From Nonomuraea spiralis (GTDB lineage Bacteria; Actinomycetota; Actinomycetes; Streptosporangiales; Streptosporangiaceae): a stretch of DNA of 64,000 nt. The notes below the pieces were generated by a model that saw only the letters and a list, made by a program, of their open reading frames with translations, was not told the DNA's origin and did no database searches. How positions within the stretch are numbered: the stretch's first letter is position 1; each line of letters opens with the position of its first letter. The stretch spans positions 1 through 64,000 of the forward strand of contig NZ_BMRC01000002.1 in assembly GCF_014648435.1 (NCBI RefSeq). The letters are read 5' to 3'. Of the stretch, positions 8,453 to 16,181 are shown in pieces. Made by a program: the position numbers and the translations under genes.

Positions 8453-9190
8453 TCAGCGGGGGCGGGGGCCCTTCCGCCGGCGGTTGGCGGGGACGTCACG
8501 GCGGGCTGAGCGGTTCTGGGCGGGCTTCTGAGGTTGCCGCCGGGCCGGCTTCTCCGCGGGGGCGGCGGCGGGGGTGCGGCCTCGGGAGCTGTTCACCGTC
8601 CGGCCGCGGACGATGCCGATGAAGTCCTCCACCAGGTCGGTGGTCGCGTCCGTGGGCCAGGCCAGGGCGATCTGGGACTGGGGGGCGTCCGTCACCGGGC
8701 GGTAGGTGAGGTCCTTGCGGTGGTACAGGCGGGCCAATGACTGCGGGACCAGGAGGAGACCGGTGCCTGCGGCCACCATCTCGATCGCGTCCGCCGTCGT
8801 CGCGGGACGGGTGAACGCGGGCTGCCCCGGGCGGGACGCCGTCCACTCGATGGTGTCGTCGAGGGGGTGGAACACCTCGTCGTCGGCCAGGTCGGCGACG
8901 GTCACCTCGTCGGCGGCGGCCACCGCGTGGTCCTTGGGCACCACGACCACCGTGGTCTCGACGTAGAGGGGGATCACGCTGAGGCCGTCGCGGTCGACCG
9001 GCAGCCTGACGAACGCGGCGTCGGCGGCGCCGTCCCGCAGCAGGCCGACCGCCTCCCCGGCCGGGACCGTGACCAGGGTGAGCGGCACGTCGGGCAGCCT
9101 TTCGGCCCAGACGCCGACCCATTTGGCGGGGGTCACCCCGGGCACGTACGCCAGGCGGAAGGTGTTGCCGGTCTCGTCAGTCACCTCCAC
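8453..9190 (-). CDS. LysR-type substrate-binding protein lacking the DNA-binding domain
   Basis: A 245-aa protein that starts directly with the periplasmic-binding-fold effector domain of LysR regulators (FRLAYVPGVTPAKWVGVWAERLPDV). The roughly 60-aa N-terminal HTH is absent, and no HTH is encoded in other frames upstream. The last 50 residues are Arg/Pro/Ala-rich and basic (KPARRQPQKPAQNRSARR), which could contact DNA or protein. It is divergent from a DUF5997 gene. I recall this pairing from other actinomycetes and infer that the two act together. GTG 9184, 6 nt after a TACCCT -10-like box, is an alternative leaderless start. Confidence 0.75.
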   Translation of the reverse strand: MEVTDETGNTFRLAYVPGVTPAKWVGVWAERLPDVPLTLVTVPAGEAVGLLRDGAADAAFVRLPVDRDGLSVIPLYVETTVVVVPKDHAVAAADEVTVADLADDEVFHPLDDTIEWTASRPGQPAFTRPATTADAIEMVAAGTGLLLVPQSLARLYHRKDLTYRPVTDAPQSQIALAWPTDATTDLVEDFIGIVRGRTVNSSRGRTPAAAPAEKPARRQPQKPAQNRSARRDVPANRRRKGPRPR

Positions 9191-9238
9191 AGGGTATCGA
9201 TGTCAGGGATACCGGTCCGACTGGCTACGCTTGGGGCC

Positions 9239-9610
9239 ATGACCTCGTCCAAACCGAAGAGCATCCAGACGATGAAGCCCGAGACGGCGGCCAAGAAGCT
9301 GGGTGTCCTCCTCTCGGCCACGCCCGCCGAGTTCCAGGCGGGTGTCGTCTCCAGGGACGAGCTCAACGAGTTGCAGGCCAAGCCGCCCGCGTGGCTCGCC
9401 GACCTGCGGCGCAACGGGCCGCACCCCAGGCAGGTCATCGCCGCGAAGCTCGGGGTCTCGATCTCCGGGCTGCTCAGGGGCGGGATCACCGAGCCGCTCA
9501 CCACCGCCGAGATCGACGCGCTGAAGGCGGACAACCCGGACTGGCTGGAGCGGGAGCGGACCGTTCAGGCCGAGAACCGCAAGGAAGCGGCCCGGCTCAA
9601 GCAGCGCTGA
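9239..9610 (+). CDS. DUF5997 family protein
   Basis: A 123-aa basic protein with the conserved DUF5997 layout: MKPETAAKKLGVLLSATPAEF, then RDELNELQAKPPAWLADLRRNGPHPR, then AAKLGVSISGLLRGGITEPLT with an HTH-like turn, and a charged C-terminal helix. The function is not established. The central segment looks like a short DNA-binding helix-turn-helix, which could supply what the divergent HTH-less LysR-like partner lacks; that is inference. The hexamer TACGCT lies 7 nt before the ATG, suggesting a leaderless mRNA. Confidence 0.78.
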   Translation: MTSSKPKSIQTMKPETAAKKLGVLLSATPAEFQAGVVSRDELNELQAKPPAWLADLRRNGPHPRQVIAAKLGVSISGLLRGGITEPLTTAEIDALKADNPDWLERERTVQAENRKEAARLKQR

Positions 9611-9633
9611 GCGCGTAAGGACCGCCCTCGACA

Positions 9634-9672
9634 AGTACGCCACCACCTTCACCGTGAAGGCGGTGGCGTACT
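9634..9672. terminator. Bidirectional hairpin terminator, 19-bp stem with one mismatch
   Basis: AGTACGCCACC at 9634-9644 pairs with GGTGGCGTACT at 9662-9672, and the inner CCTTCAC pairs with GTGAAGG, leaving one A/C mismatch and a minimal loop. It lies exactly between the convergent DUF5997 and TrpB-like genes. Confidence 0.8.
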
Positions 9673-9690
9673 GAGTGAGGGGGGCGGGGG

Positions 9691-11055
9691 TCAGGCGCGG
9701 GCGAGGTCCGGGATGCTGGACAGGCCGAGTTCGAGGTCCTCGTCCGACGGCTCGTCGTCGGGCAGCAGCCCGGCCTGGAACTTCTCGTACGCGGCCAGGT
9801 CGAAATGTCCGTGTCCGGACAGGGCGATGAGGATCGCCTTCGACTGGCCCTGCTCGCGGCAGCGCAGCGCCTCGTCGATGGCGGCCCGCACCGCGTGCGC
9901 CGACTCGGGGGCGGGCACGATGCCCTCCTCGCGGGCGAACAGCACACCGGCCTCGAAGCAGGCGTGCTGCCGCACCGCGACCGCCTCCATCAGCCCGTTC
10001 TCGACGGCCCGGCTGATCAGCGGCGAGATGTCGTGGGCCCGCAGGCCGCCGGCGTGCACGGGCGGCGGCACGAACTTGTGGCCCAGCGTGTGCATACGCG
10101 ACAGCGGGGTGAGCCGGGCCGCGTCGGAGTGGTCGTAGGCGATGCGGCCGCGGGTCAGGGTGGGGCAGGCGACCGGCTCGGCGGCGATGAGCCGGATGTC
10201 GCGGCCGCGGCGGAGTTTGTCGCGCAGGAACGGGAAACACATCCCGGCCAGGGTGCTGCCGCCGCCGCACGGGCCGACCACGATGTCCGGATAGTCCTCG
10301 GCGAGCTCCATCTGGAGCATCGCCTCCTGGCCGATGACGGTCTGGTGCGCGCACACGTGGTTCAGCGAGCTGCCGCGGGTGTAGCCCAGGTCGGGGTTGG
10401 CGTAGGCGACTTCCAGGGCCTCGGACTTGGCGATGCCGAGGCTGCCGGGGTGGTCGGGGTCCTCGGCCAGCACGGCCCGTCCGGCCGCGGTGAGCGGGCT
10501 GGGGCTGGAGTTGCAGACGGCGCCGTACGCCTCCATCAGGGCCCGCCGGTACGGCTTCTGCCGGTAGCTGACGCCGACCATGAAGACCTGCGCGGTCAGG
10601 CCGAACATGGCCGCGGCGGAGGCGATCGAGCTGCCCCACTGGCCCGCGCCGGTCTCGGTGACCAGCCCGGTCTTGCCGATCTGCTTGTTGTAGTACGCCT
10701 GCGGCACCGCCGAGTTGGGCTTGAGGCTGCCGACCGGCGAGACGCCCTCGTACTTGTAGTAGATGCGCGCGGGGGTGTCCAGGGCGATTTCGAGGCGGCG
10801 GGCCCGGTAGAGCGGGGTCGGGCGCCACTGCCGGTAGATGTCGCGGACGGGCCCGGGGATCTCGAACTCCGGCTCGGTGCTGAGCTCCTGGTCCACCAGC
10901 GGCTCGGCGATCGTCCTGCACAGCTCGGCCCGGGTGATCGGCGCCCCGGTGGCCGGGTCGAGGATGGGGGCCGGCTCGCCGAAGTCCGCGGCGATGTTCA
11001 GCCACGTGTACGGGATGTCGTCCTCGTTCAGCGTGTATTTGACGCGCTCGTTCAA
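9691..11055 (-). CDS. TrpB-like pyridoxal-phosphate-dependent enzyme (TrpB2 type)
   Basis: A 454-aa fold-type II PLP enzyme of the TrpB2 subfamily. Visible motifs are the PLP lysine in VGSLKPNSA (Lys112), the catalytic-Glu loop TETGAGQWGSS (Glu134) and the phosphate cup GPCGGGSTLAG. TrpB2 proteins make tryptophan-like amino acids from serine and a nucleophile. In biosynthetic clusters they may make non-standard amino acids, so a precursor-supplying role for the operon is plausible. The TTG at 11055 follows GAGAGG at 6 nt and marks where similarity starts. It is the last gene of the minus-strand operon. Confidence 0.85.
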   Translation of the reverse strand: MNERVKYTLNEDDIPYTWLNIAADFGEPAPILDPATGAPITRAELCRTIAEPLVDQELSTEPEFEIPGPVRDIYRQWRPTPLYRARRLEIALDTPARIYYKYEGVSPVGSLKPNSAVPQAYYNKQIGKTGLVTETGAGQWGSSIASAAAMFGLTAQVFMVGVSYRQKPYRRALMEAYGAVCNSSPSPLTAAGRAVLAEDPDHPGSLGIAKSEALEVAYANPDLGYTRGSSLNHVCAHQTVIGQEAMLQMELAEDYPDIVVGPCGGGSTLAGMCFPFLRDKLRRGRDIRLIAAEPVACPTLTRGRIAYDHSDAARLTPLSRMHTLGHKFVPPPVHAGGLRAHDISPLISRAVENGLMEAVAVRQHACFEAGVLFAREEGIVPAPESAHAVRAAIDEALRCREQGQSKAILIALSGHGHFDLAAYEKFQAGLLPDDEPSDEDLELGLSSIPDLARA

Positions 11056-11090
11056 CGGATACCTCTCAAGGGGACTTCGTCGATGGGATG

Positions 11091-11747
11091 TCAGACGCCC
11101 GCTTCTGCGGTCAGCGAGCCCTTCACGGTCTGGTCCTGGTCGCCCAGCAGCCCCGGGTGGGACGTCCGGAACGCGTCCAGGACCAGTTCGTAGGGGAAGT
11201 CGTCGAACTCGCCGTGCCAGTGCAGGAACTCCATGTGCCGCCGACCGGACTCGTCGTGCGGGTGGTAGACGCTGTCGGCGGTGCCGTCGAACTCCAGGGG
11301 CTTCAGGCGGTACAGCCGGCACAGCATCTTGTTGAACACGGGGGTGGCCTTCACCCAGCGGTCTTCGAGCTGGACGGAGACCAGGCCGTGGAAGCGGAAC
11401 ACGTCGCCGCCGACGAGTTCCCGCAGCCGCCCCGAGGCCAGGTGGTTGCGCACGTCGGCGAAGACCAGCCGGGCCGGGATGCCGAGCGAACGGGCGGCGG
11501 CGGCGTACACGACCGACTTGTGCAGGCAGAAGCCGCTGCCGCGGGAGATGATCGTGCTGGCCCGCAGGCCGTCGCGGGACATGTCGATGTCGTAGACGTC
11601 GTACAGGATGGTGTCCCGCACCGTGTAGTAGAGGCGTACGGCCTGCTCGGTGGGGGTGGTGGCGCCTTCGACGGCCCGCCGGGCGAACTCGCGCACCACG
11701 GGGTGGCCGGCGTCCAGGAACGTGGTGGCGTCCAGGTCAGCGGTCAT
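11091..11747 (-). CDS. Transglutaminase-like superfamily protein
   Basis: A 218-aa protein with the transglutaminase-like papain fold. The nucleophile Cys74 is in SRGSGFCLHKSVVYAAAARS and His120 in FRFHGLVSVQLEDRW. Where the third catalytic Asp normally follows (W-V-x-V-D-P) the sequence has WVKATPVF, so the Asp is missing. Transglutaminase homologues such as AdmF of andrimid biosynthesis can condense carrier-protein thioesters with amines, which would fit this operon. That is inference by context. Its ATG overlaps the stop of the dehydrogenase gene by 4 nt. Confidence 0.75.
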   Translation of the reverse strand: MTADLDATTFLDAGHPVVREFARRAVEGATTPTEQAVRLYYTVRDTILYDVYDIDMSRDGLRASTIISRGSGFCLHKSVVYAAAARSLGIPARLVFADVRNHLASGRLRELVGGDVFRFHGLVSVQLEDRWVKATPVFNKMLCRLYRLKPLEFDGTADSVYHPHDESGRRHMEFLHWHGEFDDFPYELVLDAFRTSHPGLLGDQDQTVKGSLTAEAGV

Positions 11748-12898
11748 GTGTGTGACTCCTTGAGTCCGAGCATCCGGGCGATGCGGATCCGTTGCATCTC
11801 CGAGGTGCCGGAGTAGATCGTGCCGCCGACCGCGTCCCGGAGGTCCTTCTCCAGCCCGGTCTCGGTCAGGTAGCCGCTGCCGCCGAAGACCTGGATCGCG
11901 GCCAGCGCCGACTTCACGTTCGCCTCGCTGGTCAGCACCTTGGCGATCGCGATGTCGGTGGCGACGTCCCGGCCGGCTGCGAAGCCGCGCGCGGCGTCGT
12001 ACAACCAGCGCCGGGCGGTCTCCAGGCCGATCTTCATGTCGACGATCTGGCCGGCGACCATCTGGAAGGAACCGATGGGACGGCCGAACTGGCGGCGCCG
12101 GGAGGCGTGCTCCACGCAGCGGTCCAGCCGGTGCCGCATCGCGCCGGCCTGGACGATGAAGGAGCACAGGATCTCCCAGCGCATCACGTGCTCCAGCACC
12201 GTGAAGCCCATGCCGGGCCGGCCCACCACGTTCCCGGCCGGGACGCGGCAGTCGCGGAAGGTGAGCTCGCCGAGCGGCGAGGTGCGCAGACCCATCTTGG
12301 GCACGTCCGGGCCGGCCAGCACGCCCGGGGTGTCCCGCTCGACCAGGAAGGCGGTCAGCCCGAACGGGCCCAGGTCGCGGTCGGTCACCGCGTAGACCAC
12401 GATCAGGTCGGCGACCGGGCCGTTGGTCACGAGCACCTTGTCCCCGTCGAGGATCCAGTGATCGCCGTCGGGCTTGGCGGTCATGCCCATGCCCAGCACG
12501 TCGGACCCGCCCCCGGGGTCGGTGATGGCGTGCGCGGTGATCGTCGTCCCGGCGCAGATGCCGGGCAGGTGGCGGGCCTTGAGTTCGGGACTGCCGAAGC
12601 GTTGCAGCGGGATCCCGGCGCTGACGATCTGCGTGCAGAGCGAGAAGCACAGCCCGCCGTCCCTGCAGCCCTCGCCGAGGCCCTCCAGGACGTACATGGT
12701 GCTGAGCAGGTCCAGCCCGCGGCCGCCCCACTCGGGGGCGAACGGCAGGCGCAGCAGCCCGGAGGCGCGCACCTGCTCCCACTTCCGCGCCGGCAGTCCG
12801 GCGTCGCGGTCGGCGTCCAGGTGGCCTTCGCCCAGCACCTCGTACCAGTCCGCGAACTCGGCCCGGAGCTCGCGGTGTGTGTCGCTCCACTCATCCAT
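11744..12898 (-). CDS. Acyl-CoA dehydrogenase family flavoprotein
   Basis: A 384-aa protein with the full acyl-CoA dehydrogenase architecture: N-terminal helical domain, central beta-domain (TAHAITDPGGGSD) and C-terminal helical domain (ASRRRQFGRPIGSFQMVAGQ). The usual catalytic Glu in Y-E-G-T is replaced (YSGT, residues 362-365). Glu242 in MRWEILCSF sits where isovaleryl-CoA dehydrogenase carries its base, so activity is likely retained. Relatives next to an adenylation enzyme and carrier protein oxidise aminoacyl thioesters, as in pyrrole formation from proline. That role fits here but the substrate is unknown. Confidence 0.85.
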   Translation of the reverse strand: MDEWSDTHRELRAEFADWYEVLGEGHLDADRDAGLPARKWEQVRASGLLRLPFAPEWGGRGLDLLSTMYVLEGLGEGCRDGGLCFSLCTQIVSAGIPLQRFGSPELKARHLPGICAGTTITAHAITDPGGGSDVLGMGMTAKPDGDHWILDGDKVLVTNGPVADLIVVYAVTDRDLGPFGLTAFLVERDTPGVLAGPDVPKMGLRTSPLGELTFRDCRVPAGNVVGRPGMGFTVLEHVMRWEILCSFIVQAGAMRHRLDRCVEHASRRRQFGRPIGSFQMVAGQIVDMKIGLETARRWLYDAARGFAAGRDVATDIAIAKVLTSEANVKSALAAIQVFGGSGYLTETGLEKDLRDAVGGTIYSGTSEMQRIRIARMLGLKESHT

Positions 12899-12913
12899 GG
12901 GAGACCAGATCCG

Positions 12914-13288
12914 TCAGTAGTGGGAGAACTGAGCCTCTGCGAGCTGGTGGCGCTCGTCGCCCTGCAGCGCGGGGGAGAAGACGCAGATCAGCCGCAGGTC
13001 CTCGCCGGGGTCGGCGATCAGGTGGTGCGGGTCGTTCTGGTCGAGGGCGTACATGGTGCCCGGCTCCAGGACGTGGTGGCGGCCGTCGGCGTCGATCACG
13101 GCGCCGCGCCCGCTGATGCAGTAGCAGGCCTCCAGGTGCTTGCGGTACTGGAGGGGGGAGCTGGTCCCGGCCCAGACGATCGTGTCGGTGAGCGAGTAGC
13201 CCATGCCGTCGCGCTCGACCAGGAAACGGTGGCTGAGGCCGTTCCCCCACTCGACCGGCGTCACGTCCGAGATCTTGCGGATGATCAT
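12914..13288 (-). CDS. Ectoine-synthase (EctC)-like cupin
   Basis: A 124-aa single-domain cupin with clear similarity to L-ectoine synthase. It has the start MIIRKISDV, the core YRKHLEACYCISGRGAVID, then EPGTMYALDQNDPHHLIA and LRLICVFSPALQGDE. EctC closes the tetrahydropyrimidine ring of ectoine from N-acetyl-diaminobutyrate. No ectA or ectB is present here, so it is probably a recruited relative acting on another intermediate, perhaps a ring closure on a carrier-bound or released amino acid (inference). It overlaps the carrier protein gene by 4 nt. Confidence 0.82.
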   Translation of the reverse strand: MIIRKISDVTPVEWGNGLSHRFLVERDGMGYSLTDTIVWAGTSSPLQYRKHLEACYCISGRGAVIDADGRHHVLEPGTMYALDQNDPHHLIADPGEDLRLICVFSPALQGDERHQLAEAQFSHY

Positions 13289-13566
13289 TTCAGTGTCCGT
13301 TCTGCTGGTGCTGACAATGCTGTTCCGACGAATTCACGAATGGCCGCCACGGTCCGGAAGTTCTCCGGGGCGATGTCGAGCTCGTCGACCGGGATGTCGA
13401 ACCGGTCCTTGATCCAGCCGATGAGCTTCAACAGGCCCAGACTGCTGATGACCCCGTTGCGGAAAAGGTCGTAGTCGGCCTCGAGTTCGTCTGGCGGAGT
13501 ATCCGGGAGATACTCGGTCACCACGAATTCTTTAATCTGAAGTGTGATGTCCACGAAAGGCAGCAT
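13285..13566 (-). CDS. Acyl/peptidyl carrier protein
   Basis: A carrier protein of about 93 aa. The phosphopantetheine site is Ser42 in NGVISSLGLLKLIGWI, the usual D-S-L being S-S-L. The remainder has the expected four-helix pattern and acidic character (DTPPDELEADYD). It probably carries the amino acid activated by the adjacent adenylation enzyme and presents it to the dehydrogenase. The start is uncertain: ATG 13566 is chosen, while a GTG giving MDITLQIKEF (13554) is plausible and neither has a strong ribosome binding site. Confidence 0.82.
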   Translation of the reverse strand: MLPFVDITLQIKEFVVTEYLPDTPPDELEADYDLFRNGVISSLGLLKLIGWIKDRFDIPVDELDIAPENFRTVAAIREFVGTALSAPAERTLK

Positions 13567-13630
13567 CACACGCGCGCGCACGCGGTCGCATCTCCGAGAA
13601 TGCGCGTGCCCGCAATTGCCTTTTCGTACG

Positions 13631-15136
13631 TCAGCCGATGCGCTTCCGGTCCACCTTTCCGGTCGAGGTACGCGGGAACGGCTGCTCGACCAGCCGGATG
13701 GAGGACGGGATCGCGGCCCTTGGCAGCCGCATCGCGCAGTGCGTACGAAGGCGCAGCCCCGACAGCCGGCCCGGCCCGCTCCCGCGCACGAACGCGGTGA
13801 GCCGGGTCTCGGCGCCGTCCACGGCCGGGACGACGGCCGCCTCCACGACGTCGTCGTGCTCCAGCAGCACCCGTTCGATCTGCTCCAGGTTCACCCGGAT
13901 GCCGCGTACCTTGAGCTGGAAGTCGTCCCGGCCGACGAGGAACAGCCGGCCGCCGGCGCCGCGGCGGACCAGGTCGCCGGTGCGGAAGTAGCGGCTGCCG
14001 TCCGGGCCGGTCACGAACCGGCCGGTCGCCGCCGCCGGGTCGGGCGTCACGTAGCCGGTGGTCTGGAACGGCGTCCTGACCAGCAGCTCGCTGCCTCCGT
14101 CGTCGGGCGGGAAGGGGGCCAGGTCCGGGCCGAAGGCGGCGACGACGCCGGGCAGCGGCTCGCCGATCGGCAGCGGGCCCGGCTGGACGGCCTCGGCGGC
14201 GTCGAACTCGTGCCAGAAGCTGTCGTTGGTCTCGGTGCAGCCGTAGACGTTGTGCAGGCGGGCGTCGGGGAACCTGCGCGGCAGGGCGGCGCGTACCGGG
14301 ACGGGCGCGTGGTCGCCGGTGACGATGACGTGCCGTACGCCGGGGAAGACGTCCTCCTCCAGCAACTGGTACAACATCGGCACGCCCTGGACCACGGTGA
14401 CCCCCGAGGCGGCGAAGAAGCCGGAGACGTAGCGCGGGTTGGCGGCCAGCGCGGGGTCGACCAGGGCGACGCAGCCGCCGCTCCGCAGCGTGGCCCACAC
14501 GTCCAGCAGGCACAGGTCGAAGTTGAGCGGCGCGTAGTTGAACACCACCTCGCCGGGGCCGAGGCCGAACGCGTCGCCGGCCCAGTCCGTGAACCGGGTC
14601 ACCGAGCCCGCCGACAGCGGGACGATCTTCGGGGCGCCGGTCGAGCCGGAGGTGGTCAGCATGAACGCGGTGTCCGCGTCGCCGACCGCCACCGGTTCCG
14701 GGAACACGGCCCGGGAGCCCGGCCGGTTGCCCGGTCCGCCTCCGGTGCCGCCGCCCGGTCCGCCGCCCGGCCCGCCGATGACGGCGGTGACGGCGTCCGG
14801 GTGTTCGGCGGCGTCCTCGGGGGTGGCGGCGAGCACCTGGACGCAGCCCGCCCGCGCGCACAACTCGCCGAGCGCGACCGTTCCCAGGTCGATCGGCGGC
14901 AGCAGCACCGGCCGCCCGGCCGAAAGGCAGCCGAGCACCAGCGCGATCGCCTGCGGGGATTTACGGGCGAGCACCGCGACCGGGCCCGGCGGAAGGGCGT
15001 CCAGTTCTTTTTGGGCCCGGCCGGACAGCGCGGCCAGTTCGGCGTAGCCGACGGTTTCCGTTCTGGTGCGCAGCGCCGGGGCGGACGGTCGTTTCCTGGC
15101 GTGCGCGATGAAATCGCGAATCAATTGTGTGGTCAT
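13631..15136 (-). CDS. Stand-alone adenylation (AMP-binding) enzyme
   Basis: A 501-aa adenylate-forming enzyme. The core motifs are A3 TTSGSTGAPK (161-170), A5 NVYGCTETND, A7 YFRTGD, A8 FQLKVRGIRVNLEQIE and A10 PRTSTGKVDRK with the catalytic lysine. The A4 region has NFDLCLLD with an Asp where amino-acid-activating domains bind the alpha-amino group, so an amino acid substrate is likely. A Gly/Pro-rich insert (about residues 121-140) is unusual. No condensation or carrier domain is fused; the carrier is the next gene. It probably loads that carrier with one amino acid for tailoring. Confidence 0.88.
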   Translation of the reverse strand: MTTQLIRDFIAHARKRPSAPALRTRTETVGYAELAALSGRAQKELDALPPGPVAVLARKSPQAIALVLGCLSAGRPVLLPPIDLGTVALGELCARAGCVQVLAATPEDAAEHPDAVTAVIGGPGGGPGGGTGGGPGNRPGSRAVFPEPVAVGDADTAFMLTTSGSTGAPKIVPLSAGSVTRFTDWAGDAFGLGPGEVVFNYAPLNFDLCLLDVWATLRSGGCVALVDPALAANPRYVSGFFAASGVTVVQGVPMLYQLLEEDVFPGVRHVIVTGDHAPVPVRAALPRRFPDARLHNVYGCTETNDSFWHEFDAAEAVQPGPLPIGEPLPGVVAAFGPDLAPFPPDDGGSELLVRTPFQTTGYVTPDPAAATGRFVTGPDGSRYFRTGDLVRRGAGGRLFLVGRDDFQLKVRGIRVNLEQIERVLLEHDDVVEAAVVPAVDGAETRLTAFVRGSGPGRLSGLRLRTHCAMRLPRAAIPSSIRLVEQPFPRTSTGKVDRKRIG

Positions 15137-15275
15137 CTGAGGTCACCCATCGATTTCTTTGGTTGGCGGGGTCCTGCCGGATACCAATGATTTTCTTCGA
15201 TGTGCGACTTCGGTATCGGGATCGGGAGCTTCAGCTAATTGCCTGCGCTGTGCAGCTTCCTGCTACGCGAAAGTG

Positions 15276-16181
15276 TCAGGACCGTACTTCCAGTTCTGGT
15301 TCCCGTTCGGCCGCGGGGGCGGGCGGCTCCTCCTCGGCGCGCGTGGCGAGCACGCAGCCGCCCAGGATCAGTACGAAGGAGACGACGATCAGGGCGGTCA
15401 GCGGCTCGTTCAGGATCAGCACCCCGGCGACGATCGCCACCGCCGGGTTCATGTACGTCGACACCAGCGCGCGCGACGGCCCGGCCTCCTTGATCAGCTC
15501 CACGAACACCACGAACGCCAGCCCGGTGCAGACGACGCCCAGCCCGACCAGCGCCGCCAGCACCTCGCCGCTCGGCATGGCGGACGGCCACGTCCAGATC
15601 GCGGCGGGTGTGTAGACCAGTGCGGCCAGGGTCAGGCAGGCGGCCGTCAGCGGGATCGTGGGCAGGTCCCGGAGATGGCGGTCGGCGATGAGCGGGGCGA
15701 TCGAGTAGCAGAGCGCGGTCAGCAGCACCTCGCCCATCGCCCAGGCGTCGCCGCCGCCCAGGTGCGGCCCGGCCAGTACGGCCACGCCGGCCAGTCCGAC
15801 CACCAGCCCGGCCCAGCGGGCCCTGCCCAGCCGTTCGCCGCCGCCGGTCAGCCGGGCCAGCGCCACGCCGAGGATGGGGGCCGCGGCGATCAGCAGCCCG
15901 CTGGTCGAGCTGGTCAGCCGCCGTTCGGCGTCCGAGAGCAGCCACCAGGGGGCCAGGATCTCCAGGCAGGCGAAGCCGATGACCGGCCGCCAGTAGCGCC
16001 GTACCATCGCGAGTTGTCCGCCGCGGATGGCCAGCGGCAGGAGCAGCGCGGCGCCGATCGCGGTGCGCGCGAAGACCAGCACGGGCACCGGCACGCCGCC
16101 GACCGCGACCTTGATGAGGAGGTAGGGGATGCCCCAGATCACGGACATCAGGGCGAACAGCACCCAGCCACGGCGGCTCAC
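15276..16181 (-). CDS. EamA/DMT-family transporter
   Basis: A 301-aa protein with two EamA repeats and about ten membrane helices, the first starting at MSRRGWVLFALMSVIWGIPY. Such proteins export metabolites and amino-acid-like compounds, so it may export the product of the downstream genes. The GTG at 16181 follows AAGGAG and overlaps the stop of the preceding 92-aa peptide gene, so the two are translationally coupled. A 139-bp gap separates it from the adenylation gene, so a second promoter there is possible. Confidence 0.85.
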   Translation of the reverse strand: MSRRGWVLFALMSVIWGIPYLLIKVAVGGVPVPVLVFARTAIGAALLLPLAIRGGQLAMVRRYWRPVIGFACLEILAPWWLLSDAERRLTSSTSGLLIAAAPILGVALARLTGGGERLGRARWAGLVVGLAGVAVLAGPHLGGGDAWAMGEVLLTALCYSIAPLIADRHLRDLPTIPLTAACLTLAALVYTPAAIWTWPSAMPSGEVLAALVGLGVVCTGLAFVVFVELIKEAGPSRALVSTYMNPAVAIVAGVLILNEPLTALIVVSFVLILGGCVLATRAEEEPPAPAAEREPELEVRS

